From contig NC_071331.1 of NCBI RefSeq assembly GCF_010183535.1, forward strand, positions 4,030,001-4,094,000: 64,000 nt of DNA. Direction: 5' to 3'. Position numbers and translations under genes: made by a program. Positions 35,863-46,233 of this stretch are shown here, in pieces; position 1 is the first letter of the stretch, and each line of letters starts with the position of its first letter. Origin of the DNA: Caenorhabditis remanei (lineage: Eukaryota; Nematoda; Chromadorea; Rhabditida; Rhabditidae). Under the pieces are notes generated by a model that made no database searches, was not told the origin of the DNA, and saw nothing but the letters and a program-made list of their open reading frames with translations.

Positions 35863-37958
35863 TTGTTTCGTCTCCTGTCACATTCTTTGTTTTAATTTAT
35901 TACCTTCTGTAATAATACCTGTTGATTTACGAAATTTGTTAATAAGTGCTGGTGTCTTGAGTGTCAACTCATAATTATCTTGTCTTCTTCCGTTTCAGAT
36001 TTGGGATGCGTGAGCATCTTCTGGTTTATGTTTCAGATCCCTTTCAGATTCTAAAAATCTCCTTCTTTCGACAAATTCCTTTTCTATTTTCGAAATTCCT
36101 TATTGGAGATTTTGTCTCAGAACAATTTTGGCCATTGGCGTTACAAAAACCTGAACTTTCTGAAGTCCAAACACATACTGAATATGGCTAACCAAGGGTC
36201 TAGTGCTGACGTATCACGATACCGAGCTTTCCCTTCTTCTGTTTTTACGAATAGAACGAGAAACTTCATACTCTTATTGATTCTCGGATCAATAGAGGCT
36301 AAAAGGAACATCATCCGTCTCTATGACTTCGAGTCTGAGTTAAATGATAATGGTTTTCATACCGCGCACTAGATTGAGATCTTGTAAGAATTTTTTACAT
36401 AAGTTCAGTTTGGTGTTATGGGTAGAAGTTAGCAGGCAGCTAACACCGCGTCACGTTCCATACGCTTACGAGCAAGTGAAGCAATGAGCTTCACTATTTG
36501 AGAAAGCCCGATGAAGCATTGATTGCGCATTGAGTTAGTATTAAAACTGGAACGCGAGCATTGGATCAATTGGTCGAACCGATTGGTAACTGTTCAATGC
36601 ATCGAAAGATCGCGAAAGTCTCCCCGTCCAGTTGACACATTCAAGTGGTAAAACATCTAAACCTGTAGTCGGAGCGATGATGCCTAGGTGGCTCCTAGAG
36701 TTAAGCCGAGACTCAGGGTAATACGGTTCGGTAATTCGCGGTGAATTTTAAAACCCGATCCATTCCTTCGGGATAAAACCTCGATATATCCAAATCCATG
36801 ATGCTAATGCTGCTAGAGGAGGAACAATCGAAACATCCGGAACCATGATGCTAATGCTGCTAGTGAAGGATGCCAGAAAATAGGATGAATTGTGATTCAG
36901 ACCGACCGCGAGATAGCATTCGGTGCGTCAGAAAGTTGTTTTCGACGATCGGGGTAATACATTGATGTAGTAGTCGAGGCGGAAGCTGGACGACTCCTTC
37001 CCACGGGGATACATTAGTGTGGTGAATAGATTAGTCACGGATTGATAACCCATAATTTGAAACTCAGCTCGGATTGTTTGAACCATTTAGTGCTTAAGTT
37101 AACTCTTTCAGCACATTTGGTACTCAATCATTCGTCTGGAGCTCATTGGACTCGAATAAGTCACTAGTCGCTGAAAATTCACTGAACCTGATTCACAAGT
37201 GTCTAATAACACCGCGTTCATTCCTATACGTCTTTCCAGACGGCTTTGATGATGCCTAATGCTACTTGGCTGAAATCGAAGTGACAAGATTACCGAGACC
37301 TCGAGTCTCAAAACGTTCATCAATGCATTCCTCGCGATAAGGTAAAGCGTTCATGGATGGCGGTCGGACTGTTTTGCTATGATCCGTCGGAGGAATATCT
37401 CGATTATTCCAAGACGTAGATCGAGGAAAACACGACGATGGCAAAGGTGTTCCACACCTCCTTGAGTCGTGATGATCACCATTTGGTACATCAATAGGTG
37501 AAACCTCAGTCCCTTCTAATGCTATTTGATCGAGCTGCAGCGTGTTACAGCTCAAGGGTCAGTCTCTTTCAAAAGGAGTATCTCCTTTTACTTCATGCAT
37601 CGATGATGTCTCCAGAAGGAGAAACGTCCATGTGTGGTCGTTTGATTCTAAGATGTTTTCACCAGTAGAAATACCAACGAAGACTATTCACTTTGGATTA
37701 TAACGACACAACGAGAATTCACGTTATTAGAGCGTGAACTATCTCGTTTTAATACGTCTCGGAAGAGCGTAACAGTTTCTCACGCGTTCTAATAAACTTG
37801 TCCACGTGGCTACGCGGCTAGAGTAAGCTCGGTTCGGAGAATAGTGTTCAGTACGTGTTTTTTACACTTCTAGCGAACGATCTTGTTCTCGCGCACCGCC
37901 CTTATTTTTTGGTTGGATGAGTTTAAAATCGGTGTTAATCTGTGTCTATTTTTAGCAA
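35863..37958 (+). other. Spacer between genes C and D
   Basis: About 2 kb with no strong coding signal apart from a small doubtful frame at 36184. A 20-bp phrase, CCATGATGCTAATGCTGCTA, is repeated at about 36798 and 36842. ACCGCG occurs four times on the plus strand (36361, 36445, 36905, 37211). Confidence 0.45.
36184..36372 (+). CDS. Small open frame, 62 residues, doubtful
   Basis: An ATG frame opens with Met-Ala-Asn, as gene A does, and has a short hydrophobic stretch (NFILLLILGSI) in its middle. There is no recognised family and no clear splice partner. It could be a small membrane-associated peptide, an exon, or chance. Confidence 0.2.
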   Translation: MANQGSSADVSRYRAFPSSVFTNRTRNFILLLILGSIEAKRNIIRLYDFESELNDNGFHTAH

Positions 37959-40900
37959 ATGCAACGTCATAATCCGAATCCTCTGTGTCCTTCTCAGGCG
38001 ATGGCTGATGCGTTAGCAGTCTCGTTGGATATCTTGGAGAAACCAGCAGAGCTGGCTCGGTATTCCGAACGTCTTCCTATTTTGGATGAATTCGACCTCG
38101 ATCATCTGCAAGACCCGCGTTGTTCAGGTAACCTCTTATGGTTTCTGAGAACCGGAGATCTTCCTCATCCGGAACTTCTATTCAAAGAAGCTACCGCGAG
38201 AGAGCCATACCTGCTCGATGATCCGAGGTTGAAGTCGTGGGTGATTTCGATGATGCGAGGCTGTTACTCGAACGTCTTAAACACCGCGAAAGCGTTCGCT
38301 TCTACCCGATGCTCAGCTTGCGGTTCCTCCTTCTTTGGAATCGCGCTCGAAGACCATTCAGAACACAACTGTGGTTTCGTAAGATTTCTACCGCGTCAAC
38401 ATTGGCTCGAATTCTGCGTAGCAAATTCGTACTCATTCTGTGGGCACTGCAATTCTCGTTCTACGAGTCATACACGTTGTCCCTCGATGAGGCCATGCAA
38501 GAGTTGCAGACAGAATGTCGGTCATCAACACTTCCACGGAGTGTGTGATCTGAATCTGTCTCCTCTTCAATTCAAAGACCGCGTGAAGAAATTACGAATC
38601 CGCAGAGGTCGTCGTATTAGATGGCTCGTCGACCGCGGCCTCCTCGCCTTCCCTCTTCCATATGACTTCATTCCATCAGTTATTCAATCCCAAGCGGATC
38701 GAGTCATTAGAGAAGGTCAATTGATTAGAGGCACCGGCCCGCTTCTTCATCCAGAAGCCGACGAATTAGACTGGATTCCGCCTTATGTCTATCGCTGGAG
38801 ACAGTTCCCGGGATTAGTAAACCGTGAGCTTGAACATGACAAACAACTCCGTCATCAAGACTTCTTTGATCACGAAGCCGAATGGTTTATGATCTTGGAA
38901 AACCGTGCTCGTGAAATCTACCACGAAATTCGTCAAGGTGACCACGTTCCGTTTATCATGAAGCATGCGTTCCTGATCAGAGCACCGCGTTTTCCAATTG
39001 ATATCTATTCGCCCGGAAATGAGCCAGTGAGTATAGGAGTGGAGCATTAGCTAAAAATTCACATTATTTGATTACAGGCAGTTGAAGTATTGGCAATCGA
39101 ACCACCGATTGAGGTTCCGTTGGAACAAGACAATCGAGAGGTACGATATTATGATTGTGGCGTACTAAAAGATAATCGTTTAGGAGAGAGAGCTTCAAGG
39201 CCAAGCTCCGCCAGCTGGATCAACAAGATCAAGTCCGAGATCCTCCCCGAGACGTGACTCGGTTAGTACAAATAATCAAAGTTCAAGTATTCTATTCTAA
39301 ATTCGGCTCTTTATGATTTAACGGGGGTTTTAAGAATTAACGGGGGTTTTAAAAATAGACGGGGGTTTTAAGAATAGACGGGGGTTTTCAGAATAAACGG
39401 GGTTTTTCAGAATAAACAGGGGTTTTGAGAATAAACGGGGGTTTTCGGCAAGTTCTATTTACTTATACTAAGAAAACCCCAAAATGGTCAGAAATGACTA
39501 CAGTCCCTCCATTATACATTTTTTTCTTTTTTTTTTCATTATACATTTTTTTCACAAACCAGGTATTCTGCTGAGTTAGAATTTATGAGTAGTCTCAGCT
39601 CCATCTCTTTTTCTCGTAGCTGTCATTCGGCGTCTTCCTTTTTCATCAGTCGAAGAGGACAGTTGTGGAATGCGTGTAGGAGGGACGCACATTCCAAACA
39701 TATCCCTGTGGTGACACAGTACCTCATGAGTACATCCTTATTCACTGTGCAGGCGAAGAGAGGATGTCTGCCTTCGCAGAGTTCGTACGTGACTAAGGAA
39801 ATTAAGTGAAAACGAAAGAGAAGTGAAGGAAAATAACATTAGGAAAATAAAATTAGAGAATCCTGAAAGTAAAGAAAGTGAACGAAGAACAGTTTGCGAT
39901 TATAATTATTTGTTAAAGTGAAAAAAAGGTACGTGTGGTGATTTGCGATATTAAAACCACAGAATTTTATATAAGTTTTAGGCCAGTCATTTGCCACGTT
40001 GTTGTGGACTTTCTTTAGTCCTTTAGTCCCTAATGAAAGCGAGGAGAGGGGAAATTACACAGAAAGATAAGAATAATTAACTTAATATAATTAAAAGGAG
40101 AAAAAATATCAATTTAGAGAAAAAGGGAACAAAAAAGGGAGAGGTGAAAAGAGTCCGTCGTCGTTCCAACTGATTTGAAAACCAATTTTCCGTCTCTTCC
40201 CCTACTATGTTCCTATTCTTATTTCCACTTTGCCTCTTTATTTCTGTACTCTCTTGGACATCTCTATCTGAGAGATATTTTGAGGTCAAGGTGGGAAAAT
40301 CGTACTCAGTTAAACGTAAGGCACTGTGCGGAGTCCCGCAAGGATCAGTTCTATCGCCCATTCTCTTCGGTATATTTGTCAAAGATGTCCCAAAACCTTT
40401 ACCAGCTGGAGTCAAATGCCGTCAGTTAGCGGACGATATAAAAATTTATGCCTCTTTCTCCAACTCATATTCTAGTAACTCTCTTCCTAATCATTTCCAA
40501 TTAGCTATAGACTCTGTAATTCTATGGTCAAAAAAAGCAAAATTAGACTTGAACAATAGTAAAACCGAATGTATTACTCTAGGCAATATAAGAAGCTGTG
40601 AATACCAACACTATAGAAGGTAATATTATTTGTCAGAAAACGTTAATTAGAGATCTTGTATTCCTGATAAGCCCACAACTTCACAACTTGAAAAATTGAA
40701 AAGTTGCTTTTCAATCTGCAGGTCCACGCTCCCCGTATCGCGGAATCCCTTCAAAGACATCTGCTAGAAATCGGTGAGCTTCCAGGTTTACTAGGAAAAA
40801 AGTTTAATAGAGCTAAGACTGGAGCTTCTGAGTCGGGAACCGACCCAGAAGAAGTCGAGTCACTAGGGATAGCCCTAGTCCAAAGCTATGTTCCGATTAT

Positions 40901-43900
40901 CGACGAAAATAAAGGTATCATTGCCGACCTTCTTCGTATTTTAACGGACTATACTGTATCTCATGAATTGAACGTAAGCGTTCCAGCTTCTCCAGAAGAA
41001 ATTTTTTAGGAGATGGAACGCTCTTTCGAGGAGTCCACCCTCCAAGTATAAGAAAACGAGGTATCACCACCTCGCATTACTGTATCATGCCCCCATGTCA
41101 TTAGCCCACCACCTAACAATACCAACCCAATCACAAGTGCTGAATCATCCAGCCCCGAGGAAAATAACTCTGTTCACTCTCTACCAAATCAAATACCAGA
41201 AACCCCGATTCTTACGAATACGGGAGGAACATCCAACCAAGGAGTCAACAGGGCACCTTAAAAATCTCAGAACCTTTTTTGAATACTAACTTTCGAAACC
41301 CAAGAGTACAACAACTCTTCGATAACACGCACATAACACCAACAACTATAGTAATCAACAAGCACGAAACACGCCAAGATATCCAACTAACACCGAAAAC
41401 TCTGAACAACCTGAACATTCGGCATACAGAGGAAACTCTCAAGATGCCCGTAATGCGCAGAATGCAGAAACCAATCTGGAACGTTCGAGAAGTCATAACA
41501 ATGAGCCCGTCTCAAATCAACAACGGTTCCTTCAAAGTTATCCACGCTTCCCAAGTGAGTCCAACGACCAATTAGACTCGGAGGTGAACAGCAACATCAA
41601 AAACGCCATAAGACAACAGAGACCAACTACATGCGAACTCTGCGAAGGCAGACATCCTTTCTTCGCCTGCACAGTGAATAAGGATGTACTCATGAGGTAC
41701 TGTGTCACCACAGGGATATGTTTGGAATGTACGTCCCTCCTACACGCATTCCACAACTGTCCTCTTCGACTGATGAAAAAGGAAGACGCCGAATGACAGC
41801 TACGAGAAAAAGAGATGGAGCTGAGACTACTCATAAATTCTAACTCAGCAGAATACCTGGTTTGTGAAAAAAATGTATAATGAAAAAAAAAAGAAAAAAA
41901 TGTATAATGGAGGGACTGTAGTCATTTCTGACCATTTTGGGGTTTTCTTAGTATAAGTAAATAGAACTTGCCGAAAACCCCCGTTTATTCTCAAAACCCC
42001 CGTTTATTCTCAAAACCCCCGTTTATTCTGAAAACCCCCGTCTATTCTTAAAACCCCCGTCTATTTTTAAAACCCCCGTTAATTCTTAAAACCCCCGTTA
42101 AATCATAAAGAGCCCTAAAGGCTCTTTAAGAATTAACGGGGGTTTTAAAAATAGACGGGGGTTTTAAGAATAGACGGGGGTTTTCAGAATAAACGGGGGT
42201 TTTCAGAATAAACGGGGGTTTTGAGAATAAACGGGGGTTTTGAGAATAAACGGGGGTTTTCGGCAAGTTCTATTTACTTATACTAAGAAAACCCCAAAAT
42301 GGTCAGAAATGACTACAGTCCCTCCATTATACATTTTTTTCTTTTTTTTTTCATTATACATTTTTTTCACAAACCAGGTATTCTGCTGAGTTAGAATTTA
42401 TGAGTAGTCTCAGCTCCATCTCTTTTTCTCGTAGCTGTCATTCGGCGTCTTCCTTTTTCATCAGTCGAAGAGGACAGTTGTGGAATGCGTGTAGGAGGGA
42501 CGTACATTCCAAACATATCCCTGTGGTGACACAGTACCTCATGAGTACATCCTTATTCACTGTGCAGGCGAAGAAAGGATGTCTGCCTTCGCAGAGTTCG
42601 CATGTAGTTGGTCTCTGTTGTCTTATGGCGTTTTTGATGTTGCTGTTCACCTCCGAGTCTAATTGGTCGTTGGACTCACTTGGGAAGCGTGGATAACTTT
42701 GAAGGAACCGTTGTTGATTTGAGACGGGCTCATTGTTATGACTTCTCGAACGTTCCAGATTGGTTTCTGCATTCTGCGCATTACGGGCATCTTGAGAGTT
42801 TCCTCTGTATGCCGAATGTTCAGGTTGTTCAGAGTTTTCGGTGTTAGTTGGATATCTTGGCGTGTTTCGTGCTTGTTGATTACTATAGTTGTTGGTGTTA
42901 TGTGCGTGTTATCGAAGAGTTGTTGTACTCTTGGGTTTCGAAAGTTAGTATTCAAAAAAGGTTCTGAGATTTTTAAGGTGCCCTGTTGACTCCTTGGTTG
43001 GATGTTCCTCCCGTATTCGTAAGAATCGGGGTTTCTGGTATTTGATTTGGTAGAGAGTGAACAGAGTTATTTTCCTCGGGGCTGGATGATTCAGCACTTG
43101 TGATTGGGTTGGTATTGTTAGGTGGTGGGCTAATGACATGGGGGCATGATACAGTAATGCGAGGTGGTGATACCTCGTTTTCTTATACTTGGAGGGTGGA
43201 CTCCTCGAAAGAGCGTTCCATCTCCTAAAAAATTTCTTCTGGAGAAGCTGGAACGCTTACGTTCAATTCATGAGATACAGTATAGTCCGTTAAAATACGA
43301 AGAAGGTCGGCAATGATACCTTTATTTTCGTCGATAATCGGAACATAGCTTTGGACTAGGGCTATCCCTAGTGACTCGACTTCTTCTGGGTCGGTTCCCG
43401 ACTCAGAAGCTCCAGTCTTAGCTCTATTAAACTTTTTTCCTAGTAAACCTGGAAGCTCACCGATTTCTAGCAGATGTCTTTGAAGGGATTCCGCGATACG
43501 GGGAGCGTGGACCTGCAGATTGAAAAGCAACTTTTCAATTTTTCAAGTTGTGAAGTTGTGGGCTTATCAGGAATACAAGATCTCTAATTAACGTTTTCTG
43601 ACAAATAATATTACCTTCTATAGTGTTGGTATTCACAGCTTCTTATATTGCCTAGAGTAATACATTCGGTTTTACTATTGTTCAAGTCTAATTTTGCTTT
43701 TTTTGACCATAGAATTACAGAGTCTATAGCTAATTGGAAATGATTAGGAAGAGAGTTACTAGAATATGAGTTGGAGAAAGAGGCATAAATTTTTATATCG
43801 TCCGCTAACTGACGGCATTTGACTCCAGCTGGTAAAGGTTTTGGGACATCTTTGACAAATATACCGAAGAGAATGGGCGATAGAACTGATCCTTGCGGGA

Positions 43901-46233
43901 CTCCGCACAGTGCCTTACGTTTAACTGAGTACGATTTTCCCACCTTGACCTCAAAATATCTCTCAGATAGAGATGTCCAAGAGAGTACAGAAATAAAGAG
44001 GCAAAGTGGAAATAAGAATAGGAACATAGTAGGGGAAGAGACGGAAAATTGGTTTTCAAATCAGTTGGAACGACGACGGACTCTTTTCACCTCTCCCTTT
44101 TTTGTTCCCTTTTTCTCTAAATTGATATTTTTTCTCCTTTTAATTATATTAAGTTAATTATTCTTATCTTTCTGTGTAATTTCCCCTCTCCTCGCTTTCA
44201 TTAGGGACTAAAGGACTAAAGAAAGTCCACAACAACGTGGCAAATGACTGGCCTAAAACTTATATAAAATTCTGTGGTTTTAATATCGCAAATCACCACA
44301 CGTACCTTTTTTTCACTTTAACAAATAATTATAATCGCAAACTGTTCTTCGTTCACTTTCTTTACTTTCAGGATTCTCTAATTTTATTTTCCTAATGTTA
44401 TTTTCCTTCACTTCTCTTTCGTTTTCACTTAATTTCCTTAGTCACGTACGAACTCTGCGAAGGCAGACATCCTCTCTTCGCCTGCACAGTGAATAAGGAT
44501 GTACTCATGAGGTACTGTGTCACCACAGGGATATGTTTGGAATGTGCGTCCCTCCTACACGCATTCCACAACTGTCCTCTTCGACTGATGAAAAAGGAAG
44601 ACGCCGAATGACAGCTACGAGAAAAAGAGATGGAGCTGAGACTACTCATAAATTCTAACTCAGCAGAATACCTGGTTTGTGAAAAAAATGTATAATGAAA
44701 AAAAAAAGAAAAAAATGTATAATGGAGGGACTGTAGTCATTTCTGACCATTTTGGGGTTTTCTTAGTATAAGTAAATAGAACTTGCCGAAAACCCCCGTT
44801 TATTCTCAAAACCCCTGTTTATTCTGAAAAACCCCGTTTATTCTGAAAACCCCCGTCTATTCTTAAAACCCCCGTCTATTTTTAAAACCCCCGTTAATTC
44901 TTAAAACCCCCGTTAAATCATAAAGAGCCCTAAATTCTAGGAGAATTCCTCTGAGTACTCGGAGGTTGACCACGACATTGTTGAGAGATATGTCGTAAAT
45001 GCTCATAATAATCCTCCGGTGAACCACGATCCCTTCCTCACCGAATCGATTCTTCATGTCCGTCCAGAAGGAGCTCTGCTAGACCGCATCCGCGAGCACA
45101 TGCACCGCTACGATGTCATCGAGTACGATGCGATTTGGACGTTGGAGGATGGATCTGAGACCGCAGATTGGGAATCGCACAGAGAAGAAACATTGAGATC
45201 CCTCATCCTACCGGAGATCCGCTATACTGTGAGAAACAAACCGGGTGACAAATTTTCGTTTGGAGTCGCTAAACCAGTCATCGAGGCTCTTTCTACATTG
45301 ACCGCGCCTGATTCTCGTGACGCCCTATTAGGACGAATCGAGACGTGGCAGTTGGTCATGACAGGTGGCTGGGATAGCACGCCTATCACGGAAAGTGTCA
45401 CCACGAATATGCTCCTCACGTATTACGCGCATCTGGTAGATCTTGGGGCAGCTCTTGTCGGCTCACCGCGTTCTTTTACCTGTCTGGTCACAACCGTGTT
45501 CGGGTTCCCGTACAACAATGTCTGTTTGTTGATTCCTTCGTATCATATTTTCCGCATTCCTGCGGTGGTGGAAGCTGTTCGTAGATGGATGCGTGCTCCG
45601 GCTCTGTCCTTTGCAGTCCAGAATGCACCGCGTGACCAATTCCCGTATAATGTGGAATTGAGAGCGCCGGGTCAGGATGGCGCAGAAGAGGAGGTGGATC
45701 CCGAAGGCGAACGCGAAATCGCTCGTGTTATCTACACGCTCGACGTCGCTCGCATCGGAACTCATTTTCGAGAGAATCTGCCGACCCTGGACATCATTGA
45801 TATTTTATTGTCTAATGAATGCCCCGGGCCGAAGAACCTCGTTATTCGACGCATCCGAACGATTCAAGACACCATCACCGCGGCTAATGAAGAAACTGAA
45901 TCTCTCGATAATTACACGGCTGAAGACCTCGATGCTTATTGTGCGTTTTGGACCGCGATTCTCCACGCTCTCCGCGTGTTTGTAGAGTCCGGTGCGTCCA
46001 CGTCAGCTCGGTTGTCAGAGTGTACTATGGAGTTGATTCATGGAGGAGAAACCGCGTTCGAGTTGGCTTTTCCTACGATGCGTGCCTTCCATTCGGAAGC
46101 GCTCGGTTGGTGGTTATTATGGGTGGAGAAAACTCTTGTTCCGCAGCTTAAGCGCGTATCAGGACTCCAGTGCTCGTGTACCTTCCACGAACGTCAACCA
46201 CGCAATCAGGAAGACCAACCAGAACAAAATTGA
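37959..46233 (+). CDS. Accessory gene D: 833-residue Cys/His-rich protein split by a transposon in an intron
   Basis: Exons are 37959-39026, 39078-39140, 39184-39261 and 44941-46233, all joined in phase 0. The introns are 51 bp, 43 bp and 5,679 bp. The last was originally 46 bp (GTTAGT...TTCTAG) before a 5.6-kb palindrome entered it. The start ATG lies 3 bp after a TATTTTTAG acceptor. Around residues 110-200 are dense Cys/His pairs: CSACGSSFFGIALEDHSEHNC, CGHCNSRSTSHTRC and CKSCRQNVGHQHFHGVC. A basic patch (KKLRIRRGRRIRW) follows. Exon 4 encodes about 430 mostly helical residues without recognised motifs. No membrane segment is seen, so it is not an obvious envelope. AATAAA lies at 46362. Nucleic-acid binding is likely; the function is unknown. 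Confidence 0.68.
39297..39304. repeat. Target duplication CTAAATTC, left copy of palindrome
   Basis: CTAAATTC stands directly before the terminal GGCTCTTTATG and is repeated at 44930-44937 directly after the mirrored terminus. Confidence 0.88.
39305..39785 (+). repeat. Left-half terminal inverted repeat 1
   Basis: It starts GGCTCTTTATGATTTA, followed by 18-19-bp tandem units of the form TA(A/G)ACGGGGGTTTT(A/C/G)AGAA, then unique sequence. Its reverse strand encodes the Cys/His knuckle pair that is also found in the other repeat at 41634-42114. Confidence 0.8.
40207..40623 (+). pseudogene. Reverse transcriptase fragment (non-LTR type), left half
   Basis: The 138-residue frame contains GVPQGSVLSPILFGIF followed by LADDIKIY. 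These are the finger/palm and catalytic (A/Y)xDD-type motifs of LINE reverse transcriptases. Upstream and downstream RT motifs are missing, so only the central part of an RT survives; it cannot be an active enzyme. The mirrored copy lies at 43611-44027. Confidence 0.75.
40722..41796 (+). pseudogene. Gag-like fragment with paired zinc knuckles, left half
   Basis: Broken frames carry a helical segment (ending near 41009) and, at 41632-41760, two knuckles: CELCEGRHPFFAC (C-x2-C-x3-H-x4-C) and CLECTSLLHAFHNC (C-x2-C-x4-H-x4-C). Spacing and flanks resemble residues 286-326 of the retroelement's own Gag. The frame is interrupted by stops. A CAATCTGCAG acceptor-like site lies at 40721. Confidence 0.55.
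41634..42114 (-). repeat. Left-half terminal inverted repeat 2
   Basis: Reverse complement of 39305-39785 with a few substitutions (for example one changing an Ala to a Val codon in the reverse-strand frame). Confidence 0.8.
42120..42603 (+). repeat. Right-half terminal inverted repeat 1 (central)
   Basis: It begins GGCTCTTTAAGAATTAACGG. It lacks the first 18-bp unit present at the mirrored position but has one extra CAGAATAAACGGGGGTTTT-type unit, so its total length is unchanged. Confidence 0.75.
42438..43512 (-). pseudogene. Gag-like fragment with paired zinc knuckles, right half
   Basis: Exact mirror of 40722-41796, with the same knuckles and the same stops. Confidence 0.55.
43611..44027 (-). 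pseudogene. Reverse transcriptase fragment, right half
   Basis: The predicted peptide is identical to the left-half copy, on the opposite strand. The lack of divergence shows that the palindrome formed recently or is being homogenised. Confidence 0.75.
44449..44929 (-). repeat. Right-half terminal inverted repeat 2
   Basis: Mirror of 39305-39785. It ends GTTAAATCATAAAGAGCC at 44929 and is followed by the second CTAAATTC. Confidence 0.8.
44930..44937. repeat. Target duplication CTAAATTC, right copy of palindrome
   Basis: Second copy of the 8-bp duplication, followed by TAG, which completes the splice acceptor of gene D. Confidence 0.88.

Larger units (their letters stand above)
39305..44929. 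mobile_element. 5,625-bp palindromic (head-to-head) transposon
   Basis: The left half, 39305-42114, and the right half, 42120-44929, are 2,810 bp each and mirror each other about position 42117 (coordinate sum 84234), with CTAAA at the centre. Each half is itself a complete-looking element with 481-bp terminal inverted repeats ending GGCTCTTTATGATTTA, the right half being slightly altered at the centre. Flanking 8-bp duplications are intact. Inside are fragments of a non-LTR-type reverse transcriptase and of a Gag-like protein, so the unit is non-autonomous. An 8-bp duplication with GG-type ends fits hAT- or Merlin-like DNA transposons; the superfamily is not settled. No ACCGCG hexamer was seen in it. 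Confidence 0.88.
39262..44940 (+). other. Expanded intron of gene D carrying a palindromic transposon
   Basis: The donor is TCG|GTTAGTAC at 39262 and the acceptor AAATTCTAG|GAG at 44940. If the palindrome and one target copy are removed, a 46-bp intron remains, matching the 43-51 bp of other introns in this retroelement. The reading phase on both sides is 0. Confidence 0.75.

Noticed and set aside
40619..40721. A spliced RT-Gag fusion inside the palindrome
   Set aside because: A donor-like GTAATA at 40620 and an acceptor at 40721 exist, but the phases do not match the Gag-like frame.
40077..44157. Further 70-112-residue open frames in the palindrome
   Set aside because: They occur as mirrored pairs on both strands and mostly lie opposite the RT and knuckle fragments; no independent support.
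45019..45021. A separate 404-residue gene starting at 45019
   Set aside because: That start is GTG. The frame is open upstream to the acceptor at 44940 and continues gene D in phase, so it is exon 4 and not a separate gene.
37959..46233. Gene D as a retroviral-type envelope
   Set aside because: No signal peptide, membrane segment or fusion-like region was seen, and it lies upstream of gag, not after pol.
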